Below, in pieces: positions 16,488 to 23,437 of a DNA stretch of 64,000 bases. Position 1 is the stretch's first letter. Each line of letters starts with the position of its first letter. The DNA lies in assembly GCA_022071955.1 (NCBI GenBank), contig JAJVIM010000004.1, forward strand, positions 186,001 to 250,000. The letters are read 5' to 3'. The stretch is from Anaerolineae bacterium (GTDB lineage: Bacteria; Chloroflexota; Anaerolineae; 4572-78; J111). The notes beneath the pieces were generated by a model, which saw only the letters and a list, made by a program, of their open reading frames with translations, was not told the origin of the DNA and did not search any database. The position numbers and the translations under genes are program-made.

Positions 16488-17651
16488 GTGGCGCATCCCG
16501 ATTATGGTTTAAGCCCGGAAGTCGCGGCGGTCGGGAGAATGAATATCTCCGGCAATGTTATTCCTCTGGCGTGGTACAAGACGTTGACCTACGCCAACGG
16601 CAAGCCCCATCTGGTGGCCATCACCCTGTTGGGTGATATTGTCTACTGGTTCCGGCCGCGGGAAATCCGTGACGAGCACACCGGCCAGTTTTTGCGTTGG
16701 GTCAAAAAGTTTGAGGGGGATTGGTTGCGCCGCAAGCGGATGTCGTTTGCCGATATGTACGGCCTGTCGCCCAAGCAGGTCGATGACGGTCTGGCCTATC
16801 TGGAAGAGCGCGGTCTGATCAAGCGGCGGATATTGCCGCGGTTGGAACTAAAGGACGGTCGGGTGCTGTACAACGTGCTCGAATTGCTGCTGGTGCCCGA
16901 TAAACTGGCCGAAATCACCTTTACAGACCTGCAAGGGGGGTCTCGCCTACAGGCGACACCCCCCCAAGATGTAGTAGGTGACCCGCTCGACACCCCCCCG
17001 GATGTCGGGGTGTCGCCTACAGGCGAGAGGGGTCTAACCTACAGGCGAGAGGGGTCTAACCTACAGGCGAGAGGGGTATCGCCTGTAGGCGAGACAGATT
17101 CAGAGGTTACATGTTTAGAGACTACTGATTCAGAGACTGAATCTACACTCTCCCGCCGCGCCGATTTTGTGCTGGCCAGTTTTGGTTTTCCGTTAATAAC
17201 GGGGGCGAATTTCGCCGAGTTTGGCCAGCTCGTTGAATTGCTGGATGACGCGACATTCGAGGCATGTATTTCTGAGGCGGTGACCGTATCCCCGCGGGTG
17301 AAAAGCTGGGGGCGGCTCAAACCGCTGCTGGTTCACCCCGTTGTCCGCGATTATATGGACATCGCCGAGCAACCCATGCCGCCGCTGGCGGTCTGTCGGG
17401 ACATTATTACCGCGGTCTCGGACCGGAAGCGATGGCAGGACACCGTGCGGGCCTATTGCGGCCGGTACGCAAATCGCGCCTATGTGGACGCGATGCTGGA
17501 TTGGTACAGGGACGGTATTCCCGTCCATCAGAAACCAGAGAGAACGAAAGGGGTAAGTCGAAGTGGACGCACTGAAAAACATGTTGGGGCCACAGGGCAG
17601 CCTGCTCTCTCAGAAGCAGCGCAACGGAAACTCGACCGCCTTCACCGATGA
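16488..17651 (+). CDS. lambda-O/replisome-organiser-like replication initiator
   Basis: 387 aa. The GTG with AAGGAG 9 bases upstream was chosen over a GTG three codons earlier that overlaps the ribosome site. The N-terminal 130 residues look like a winged helix (SFADMYGLSPKQVDDGLAYLEERGLIKRR is split across helices and wing), as in phage O-type and DnaD-like initiators. A low-complexity linker (about 150-210) is encoded by the iteron array. A helical C-terminal part follows. The helicase-loader gene overlaps its end, reproducing the lambda O-P or initiator-loader arrangement. In this design the protein binds iterons within its own gene and recruits the helicase loader. Confidence 0.75.
   Translation: MAHPDYGLSPEVAAVGRMNISGNVIPLAWYKTLTYANGKPHLVAITLLGDIVYWFRPREIRDEHTGQFLRWVKKFEGDWLRRKRMSFADMYGLSPKQVDDGLAYLEERGLIKRRILPRLELKDGRVLYNVLELLLVPDKLAEITFTDLQGGSRLQATPPQDVVGDPLDTPPDVGVSPTGERGLTYRREGSNLQARGVSPVGETDSEVTCLETTDSETESTLSRRADFVLASFGFPLITGANFAEFGQLVELLDDATFEACISEAVTVSPRVKSWGRLKPLLVHPVVRDYMDIAEQPMPPLAVCRDIITAVSDRKRWQDTVRAYCGRYANRAYVDAMLDWYRDGIPVHQKPERTKGVSRSGRTEKHVGATGQPALSEAAQRKLDRLHR
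16944..17091 (+). repeat. origin-type iterons inside the initiator gene
   Basis: Five copies of the near-palindrome CGCCTACAGGCG: 16944-16955, 17014-17025, then truncated-left copies at 17038 and 17060, and an inverted copy CGCCTGTAGGCG at 17080-17091. The last four are spaced exactly 22 bp, two helical turns. Because 22 is not a multiple of 3, each copy is read in a different frame, so DNA and not peptide is conserved. An A/T-richer stretch with GATTCAG repeats and hairpin (17097-17143) follows, as a possible unwinding element. Confidence 0.8.
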
Positions 17652-18462
17652 GGCGGCCGAAACATGGGAGTGCCCGTATTGCAAAAAGCCGGTCGCGCCG
17701 ATGGTGTTCGAGATTCAGGGCCAGAAACGCTATCACCGGCAGGCATGGTGTAATTGCCTGGGCGCTCAGAAGGCCAAGCAATTGCAGGAAAAGCAGGAGC
17801 GGCGCGAGCTTGTTGGGCGCGTCATAGGGGATTTGTGGAGCAGGGCTGGCTTGACCGAGGGCAAGTTTGCCCGGATGCGGCTGGGTACATGGGACCCGAA
17901 CCGCTACCCCGGCGCTAAGCGCCATCTGGTGACAGCGCTTGAATATGTGCAGAATGTCAGGCCGGGGACAGAGGCAAACTGGCTTTATATCTACGGCCAT
18001 AGTTTTGGCACCGGCAAAACCCATCTGGCGATAGGCATTCTGTATGAGGCCACGGTCCGCAGCATTAAGTCGGAAAAACAGTTCTGGCGGCCGCTGTATA
18101 TCGACTGGAGCGCACACTGCTCGCTGGTTCAGGAAAGCTGGGACATGCCTAAAGATGACCCGGACTGGGTGCCGGATGGTCGGCTCTGGAACCGGATGAA
18201 GGGCGCGGATCTGCTGGTGCTGGATGACCTGGACAAACAGCCGCCTACGCCGTGGGCGCTGGGTAAATTGTATCAGGTGCTGCATCATCGGTATATGCGC
18301 GAGAAGCCGACGATATTTACCTCGCAGCAATCTCTGGAGGAACTAAAGCGAGATTGGAGCGGCCCGCTCATTGCCCGCACGGGCGGGGCGACGGTCAGCC
18401 GCATTATAGGCCAACTCTGGGGCGCGATGGAGGTCATCGGCCCTGACCAACGTGAGGAGTGA
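17563..18462 (+). CDS. DnaC/IstB-like helicase loader ATPase
   Basis: 299 aa AAA+ protein. Walker A is GHSFGTGKTH near residue 146, and Walker B is DLLVLDDLDK near 225. An N-terminal zinc-binding-like cluster (CPYC, then CNC near 37-65) precedes the ATPase, as in DnaC-family loaders with N-terminal helicase-binding domains. The GTG start overlaps the initiator gene by 89 bases and has GAAAGGGG upstream; an ATG six codons later would shorten the overlap. It would load the host DnaB helicase at the iteron origin. Confidence 0.85.
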   Translation: MDALKNMLGPQGSLLSQKQRNGNSTAFTDEAAETWECPYCKKPVAPMVFEIQGQKRYHRQAWCNCLGAQKAKQLQEKQERRELVGRVIGDLWSRAGLTEGKFARMRLGTWDPNRYPGAKRHLVTALEYVQNVRPGTEANWLYIYGHSFGTGKTHLAIGILYEATVRSIKSEKQFWRPLYIDWSAHCSLVQESWDMPKDDPDWVPDGRLWNRMKGADLLVLDDLDKQPPTPWALGKLYQVLHHRYMREKPTIFTSQQSLEELKRDWSGPLIARTGGATVSRIIGQLWGAMEVIGPDQREE

Positions 18463-18467
18463 TTGAT

Positions 18468-18665
18468 ATGGAACCCACAAAATTTGAGGTTTATCCTGAA
18501 TCGCCAACTCTGGTTGACCCGGAAACGAACGTGATTGGCTGGGTGGGCAGCCGGGCGCGAACTGATGTCGCGGCGTGGTTGGCCTTGCAGCAGTTGCTGT
18601 TGGAGATGGAACAGCGGGCAGCGTACCTGATGCGGGTAGCCAACCTGAACGCTCACAGGTCGTAG
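18468..18665 (+). CDS. small hypothetical protein
   Basis: 65 aa. ATG with GAGGAG 9 bases upstream, overlapping the end of the loader's ribosome region. N-terminal half is Pro- and Glu-rich; the C-terminal half is one amphipathic helix (AWLALQQLLLEMEQRAAYL). No family recognised. It is tightly packed between loader and HerA-type ATPase genes. Confidence 0.55.
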   Translation: MEPTKFEVYPESPTLVDPETNVIGWVGSRARTDVAAWLALQQLLLEMEQRAAYLMRVANLNAHRS

Positions 18666-18667
18666 CC

Positions 18668-19594
18668 ATGAAGCCGGAATTGATTTTGGGGGAAAATGGG
18701 TGGCGGATTCCGCTCGATGAGTTACCCTACCGGGATGCCGGACTGCTGCTATTTGGAACTGGCAATAGCGGTTCTGGCAAGAGCAATGGGTTGGGGCTGC
18801 TCGCCGAGGAGTTTTACCGGATCGGTATCCCGTGGATTTTCTACGACATAAACGGCGACGCTAACTCGCTTAAGCAACTGGGGCATGATGTCAAGGTGAT
18901 TGGCGACCCGCAGCACCCCGATCTGGATCGCCGGGCCGATTACCCACTCAAGGATGCCATCAAAGACCCGGACAAATTTATCAGGATGATGCTGGAGCAG
19001 GATTATTCTATTGTAGTTGACCTGACCAATCCCAACGACTATGAAGAAGATGACCTGCGCCACCCGTACCATGCCTTTATCAAGTTGATGAAGGCTCATT
19101 ACCGGATCAGCGACCGGCTGCGGCGGCAGGTGGGCGTTTTTGTGGACGAGGCCCACCGCTTTGCGCCGCAGACCGGGGCGACAAAGCTCGAAAAGCTAAC
19201 GCGGCGGATTTTAACGGTGGTCGCAACCGATGGCCGGAAGCGCGGTATGGCGCTCGTGATTTTTACCCAGCGGGCGACCAACATCAATAAAAATCTCGTG
19301 TTTAATGCCAACGTAAGGTTGTTTGGTAAAATAACGCACCCCCCAGACTACGAGGCAATCAAAAAATACATTCCCCTGTCGTTTACCCAGACGCGCCAAC
19401 TGGGCCGGGGGCGCTGGTTGGCCATCGCCGAAAATACCGGCTTCAAAGAGGTTGGTATGGGGGTGGTCCAGTTCCGTAAGAAAAAAACAAAGGATTTGGG
19501 AAAAACGCCTGCGTTTGTGGCCCGGAAGCGGGAAGCGCCGCAACCGGCCCAATTAGCTTTATTTCAGGAGGCAACCGTTGATGGAAACGGTTGA
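18668..19594 (+). CDS. HerA/VirB4-like DNA translocase ATPase
   Basis: 308 aa. Walker A FGTGNSGSGKSN is near residue 35, Walker B VGVFVDEAHRFAPQ near 160, and a sensor segment VIFTQRATNINKNL near 205. This is the HerA/DUF87 branch of the HerA-FtsK superfamily, whose members pump DNA or work with nucleases in end processing. Start is the ATG right after the preceding stop; an upstream extension lies in another gene. It lacks the N-terminal HAS-barrel of full HerA. It is distinct from the leftward FtsK-type motor, so this element encodes two pumps. Confidence 0.8.
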   Translation: MKPELILGENGWRIPLDELPYRDAGLLLFGTGNSGSGKSNGLGLLAEEFYRIGIPWIFYDINGDANSLKQLGHDVKVIGDPQHPDLDRRADYPLKDAIKDPDKFIRMMLEQDYSIVVDLTNPNDYEEDDLRHPYHAFIKLMKAHYRISDRLRRQVGVFVDEAHRFAPQTGATKLEKLTRRILTVVATDGRKRGMALVIFTQRATNINKNLVFNANVRLFGKITHPPDYEAIKKYIPLSFTQTRQLGRGRWLAIAENTGFKEVGMGVVQFRKKKTKDLGKTPAFVARKREAPQPAQLALFQEATVDGNG

Positions 19595-19928
19595 GATTCG
19601 GACAAATGATGACATCGACCGCTATATGGCCGAACGGCGACAGGCGCTGACCGAGGACTATCGAAGGCGACGGCAGGATTTGGAGGAGTGGTATCAGGAG
19701 GAGCTTATGGGTATCCGCGAGGCTGGCTTGGGTATGGCCAAACTGTTGTTTACGATAAGCTCTTCCCCTCAAAAAGAAGGGGATTTGACCATTAAGTTGC
19801 AACCGGTGCATTCGATCTGGTTCCCCTCGCCTGTCTGGCTGCGTTTTCAATTTTGGCGGGCGTTCGGTTATGTCTGGTGGCTGGCCGAAAACAGGCTGTG
19901 TGTTATGGAGGATAAATCGCAGAGTTAA
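19581..19928 (+). CDS. small hypothetical protein, charged N-terminal helix
   Basis: 115 aa. ATG (METVEIRTND) with GGAGGC 8 bases upstream; overlaps the ATPase gene by 14 bases. Residues 10-45 form a highly charged, probably coiled-coil helix (YMAERRQALTEDYRRRRQ). The C-terminal half is Trp/Phe-rich. No family recognised. It is the last rightward gene before the terminator at 20046. Confidence 0.55.
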   Translation: METVEIRTNDDIDRYMAERRQALTEDYRRRRQDLEEWYQEELMGIREAGLGMAKLLFTISSSPQKEGDLTIKLQPVHSIWFPSPVWLRFQFWRAFGYVWWLAENRLCVMEDKSQS

Positions 19929-20045
19929 CTTACCATCAACTTATAGCCGAGAGTTTTCGGAATGAGGTTCTCTACCCGGATTTCAAACCGTGGTCTGGGC
20001 AGCATGAGGTGGTAAAGATATGGCACAACCAACGTGTCGAGAAAT

Positions 20046-20075
20046 AAAAAGAGCAGGGTTGACCCCGCTCTTTTT
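20046..20075. terminator. two-way intrinsic terminator
   Basis: GAGC-A-GGG-TTGA-CCC-C-GCTC stem with flanking A5 and T5 runs. It ends the rightward replication operon and the leftward nuclease pair. The 117 bases between the last rightward stop and this stem hold no gene I can support. Confidence 0.85.
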
Positions 20076-20077
20076 AT

Positions 20078-20446
20078 TTATGGGTGCCACAGGCGGCGGT
20101 GGCGGTGAAAAATGAAGTGGCAATCTTCGCAGAGGACGATCAGGTCCTCTGGTTTTTCATTTCCTAAATTTCTGTAGGTGCGGTGGTGGGTGTGGAGAAC
20201 GGCCTCGCTCTCTGGCGTGTAGCATATCTGACAGCGGTGGCCAGCCGCAACTTTGGCAACCTGCGCTCTTTTGCGCCACTTGGCCGAGCGGATATAATCA
20301 TCATAAATAACCCGGCTACTGTTGATCTCTCGCTGGCGCAGGCCTGGAATACCAATCTCGATGGAGGATGTCTGGGTGGTAATTACTTTCCAAAGCTGGC
20401 GACCAGCCCAGCGGGCCACTTTCCCAGCGGTTTTACTGACCGTCAT
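20078..20446 (-). CDS. HNH endonuclease
   Basis: 122 aa. The start ATG is preceded by GGAGGCAGCG in the upstream gene and overlaps its stop by 14 bases. The C-terminal half holds the HNH core: CQIC, then THHRTYRN with the paired His, then CEDCHFIFH with the second metal-holding cysteine pair. The basic N-terminal half may bind DNA. HNH enzymes near phage ends commonly act in packaging or homing. Coupling with the next nuclease gene suggests a joint role. Confidence 0.8.
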   Translation of the reverse strand: MTVSKTAGKVARWAGRQLWKVITTQTSSIEIGIPGLRQREINSSRVIYDDYIRSAKWRKRAQVAKVAAGHRCQICYTPESEAVLHTHHRTYRNLGNEKPEDLIVLCEDCHFIFHRHRRLWHP

Positions 20447-21005
20447 AGAACGCTGCCTCCATCTCATCGTACCAGTCAGGAACGCCGAAGGCGTTCTGTC
20501 GAGCCAGAATACCTAGTTTGCGGTGGAGCACGATACCGTAACCATATTTGCCTTTCCCGTCGCGGATGACCTCAATGGTTGGGATGGTGTGGATGCGCCA
20601 CTCCAAATTGTCCGGGTGTCGCCAGTTGACCAGATAGAAAGCAATCGCGTTCATCGAGTGGAAGCGCACAAGGCTTTCGTACTGGTGCAGCCGGTCGCGC
20701 AGTGTGGCCTTGTCCTTTTTATCCTTCCACGTTTTGATCTCGGCCCAAAGCGCCCGTCCGCCGCGATGGACGGTCGCGTGGCGATCCGGGGGAGCCGCGC
20801 CGGGGAGGGCGAACCACTCATATTGGCTGATGAACTTGATTTGCGGGCCAGTTTTGAGCCAGGTAAGGTAATCTAACTGTTGGTAGACATCGAAGGATTT
20901 GTCTGCTAACGACTCGTTGTGGTCGCCGTTGGCCTGGGCTGCGATCCGGCCCATATATTCTGCGTTTGATAAACGGGTTTTTTGGCGGCGGTAGTTATTT
21001 GGCAT
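20433..21005 (-). CDS. PD-(D/E)XK-like nuclease, possible RecU/resolvase type
   Basis: 190 aa. A glycine-rich turn HRGGRALWAEIKTWKDK gives an E-x-K motif, and a helix HQYESLVRFHSMNAIAFYLVNWR follows. This resembles the EAK...Q...L pattern of RecU and other Holliday-junction resolvase-fold proteins. The upstream Asp is not obvious. It is the rightmost gene of the element, transcribed leftward with the HNH gene. I give it as nuclease fold by motif, not a firm family. Confidence 0.5.
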   Translation of the reverse strand: MPNNYRRQKTRLSNAEYMGRIAAQANGDHNESLADKSFDVYQQLDYLTWLKTGPQIKFISQYEWFALPGAAPPDRHATVHRGGRALWAEIKTWKDKKDKATLRDRLHQYESLVRFHSMNAIAFYLVNWRHPDNLEWRIHTIPTIEVIRDGKGKYGYGIVLHRKLGILARQNAFGVPDWYDEMEAAFYDGQ

Positions 21006-21106
21006 TCTGTTGCTTTAGCAAGGGGCGGAGGTCCAGTGAATGCCGCAGTACAACTGAATTTTGTCGTTTGTTATCATCATACTGTGGTATGATTCACCGC
21101 TAACTT

Positions 21107-23437
21107 ATGCACACTATTTTTGGCAAACCCTGGTTTTTGAATTTACTGCTGAGCGCCGCGATTTTTGCGCTGGCGCTGTTGCCTCGTGCCTGCGCGCTGG
21201 ATCGCTTTGTTACCGCCGACGAGGCCAAGTGGGTGTACCGCTCGGCGCAGTTTTTGGCGGCGCTGCTGCAGGGCCAGCCGGCCGGCACCAGCGTCAACCT
21301 GACTCCGGCGGTGACGACCACCTGGCTGGGCAGCGCCGGCCTGTGGGCTTATTATCAGCAGCAGCCGGATGCGCCGCCGCTGGTGGATTGGCTGCTGGCC
21401 CAACCGGAATTTCGCACCGATTTGCCGCTGCTGGTGGCCGCCCGCTGGCCGGGCGTGCTGCTGTCGGCGTTGCTGGTGGTGCTGCTTTTTTGGCAGGCGC
21501 GGGCGTTGTTCAACCTGCGCATTGCGCTGGTGGGCGCGCTGTTCATCGCCCTCGACCCGCACACCGTTGCTTTGTCGCGGGTGCTGGGCCACGACATTTG
21601 GGCCGCGCTCTTTGCCAGTGTGTCGCTGCTGGCGCTGCTGCTGGCCGCGCGTGCGCCGGACCGTTGGTGGCTGTGGGCGCTGTCGGGGGCGGCGGCGGGG
21701 TTGGCCTGCCTGTCTAAAGCGCCGGCCTTCTTTTTGCTGCCCTTTGCCGGGCTGCTGGGAGTGGTGCACATCTGGCGGCAGCGAGACCGCTGGCGCTGGT
21801 GGCTGGCGCGATTCGCCCTGTGGGGCGGCGCAGCCTATCTGGCTTTTGTGCTCGTTTGGCCGGCAGCCTGGGTTGAGCCGCTGGGCCGGCCGTGGGCGGT
21901 GGTCAACAATGCCTTTCTGTCGGCCACCGATACCGAGGAAGCCGAAGCCGAAAACTACTGGCGCGTGCCGGAGTTGGGGCCGTGGTATTACGTGGTCAAC
22001 GGCGGTTTCAAGCTCAGCCCGCTGGTGCTGGGCGGGGTCGGCCTGCTGCTGATTTTTGGCGCGGCTACACTGGCCCGGCGGCGAGATGCGCTGGTCGAAT
22101 CGCCATTATTTTGGTTGCTGGCGTTTACCCTGCTGTTCACCGCGTTTATGACGCTCGGCGGCAAGCGCAGTTCGCGCTACATTTTGCCCATTTTTCCGGC
22201 GCTGGCGCTGGTCGCCGCCGCCGGCTGGGACGAGTTGTTTGGGTGGGCCACGGCCGGTTTTTCGGCGGCCGCCAAAAAGGCGCTGTCGGGCGCGTATCTG
22301 GCCGGGCTGACCGTGGCCGCGGCGGTTGTGCTGCTGCCGTCTGCGCCCTATTACCTTACCTATTATAACCCCCTGTTTGGGGGCGCGGCTGCCGCGCAGC
22401 GCTGGGTGAAAATTGGCTGGGGCGAAGGGCTGGATCAGGTGGGGCGCTTTTTGCAGCGCGAACTGCCCGGCAGCCGGGTTGGCACGGCTTACGCTTCCAC
22501 GGTGGCCCCCTTTTTCAGCGGCGATATTGCCGGCGTCACCTCCGACCGGCTGGATTATCTGGTGCTGTACAGCAAGCAGGTGCAGTCCGGCGAGCCGTCG
22601 CCGGCGTTTATTGAATATTTTGAACACAGCGGTCCTGTTTTTTCCGTGAATTTGCAGGGGCTGCATCTGGCCGATGTGTACCCCGGTCCGGCGCTCCAGC
22701 CGGTTGCCGCCGGGGAGTCGGCTGGCCCGGCCACGCCCATCGCCTACCGGCCGCTGGTGGCCGTGGGCCGCATCGGTGAGCCGCTGGCTGTCGATGTGAT
22801 CTGGCAGGGAGGCGAGCCGTCGCCGGTGGCGGTTTCATTGCGAGCGGCAGACGGGGTCACCGAGCTGGCCGCCGCCACGGGGCAGGTTTCGCCGCTGGCC
22901 GGTGAGTTGTGGCTGAGCCGCCACGCGCTGGCCGCGCCGGCCGGATTGGCTCGCGGCAGCTACGCGCTTTATCTGGGGCAGACGCGGCTGGGCGACATCG
23001 ATCTGCGCCAGTTTGAAACGCCGCCGGAACTGGGGCAGGTGCGCGGCGTGGAATTTGGCGGGCAGGTGGCGCTGACCGGTTATCAATTTGAACCGTCCGA
23101 GGATTATCTGGCCGTGACGCTGGCCTGGCAGGCGCTGCAAACGCACTTGCCGGATTACACCGTGTTTGCCCAACTGCTGGCCTCCGATACTCAAACCCGC
23201 GTGGCCGGCATCGACTCGCCGCCGCTCAAGGGCGATTATCCCACCAGCCGCTGGCTGGCCGGCGAAGTCGTTGTCGACCGGGCTGTGGTAGCCGTGCCGC
23301 CGGATTTGCCGGCCGGTCGCTACGATATTATTGTCGGTCTTTACCGGCCGGAAACCGGCCAGCGTCTGCTATTGCCCAACGGGCAGGATTACTGGCTGCT
23401 GCCGTGGACGCTGCTCTGGAAAGGACAGGAAAGCTGA
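21107..23437 (+). CDS. GT39-like membrane glycosyltransferase
   Basis: 776 aa. An N-terminal signal-anchor is followed by about ten hydrophobic segments through residue 420. The first loop carries FVTADEAKWVYR; an acidic pair in this loop is the catalytic feature of PMT/ArnT-type polyprenol-phosphate-sugar transferases. The last 280 residues are soluble, beta-rich and probably extracytoplasmic. The next gene is a paralogue starting at the overlapping TGATG. Together they likely glycosylate envelope material; acceptor unknown. Confidence 0.75.
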   Translation: MHTIFGKPWFLNLLLSAAIFALALLPRACALDRFVTADEAKWVYRSAQFLAALLQGQPAGTSVNLTPAVTTTWLGSAGLWAYYQQQPDAPPLVDWLLAQPEFRTDLPLLVAARWPGVLLSALLVVLLFWQARALFNLRIALVGALFIALDPHTVALSRVLGHDIWAALFASVSLLALLLAARAPDRWWLWALSGAAAGLACLSKAPAFFLLPFAGLLGVVHIWRQRDRWRWWLARFALWGGAAYLAFVLVWPAAWVEPLGRPWAVVNNAFLSATDTEEAEAENYWRVPELGPWYYVVNGGFKLSPLVLGGVGLLLIFGAATLARRRDALVESPLFWLLAFTLLFTAFMTLGGKRSSRYILPIFPALALVAAAGWDELFGWATAGFSAAAKKALSGAYLAGLTVAAAVVLLPSAPYYLTYYNPLFGGAAAAQRWVKIGWGEGLDQVGRFLQRELPGSRVGTAYASTVAPFFSGDIAGVTSDRLDYLVLYSKQVQSGEPSPAFIEYFEHSGPVFSVNLQGLHLADVYPGPALQPVAAGESAGPATPIAYRPLVAVGRIGEPLAVDVIWQGGEPSPVAVSLRAADGVTELAAATGQVSPLAGELWLSRHALAAPAGLARGSYALYLGQTRLGDIDLRQFETPPELGQVRGVEFGGQVALTGYQFEPSEDYLAVTLAWQALQTHLPDYTVFAQLLASDTQTRVAGIDSPPLKGDYPTSRWLAGEVVVDRAVVAVPPDLPAGRYDIIVGLYRPETGQRLLLPNGQDYWLLPWTLLWKGQES

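Noticed and set aside
21061..21093. Promoter for the first glycosyltransferase (TATGAT)
   Set aside because: No -35 at suitable spacing; evidence too weak to list.
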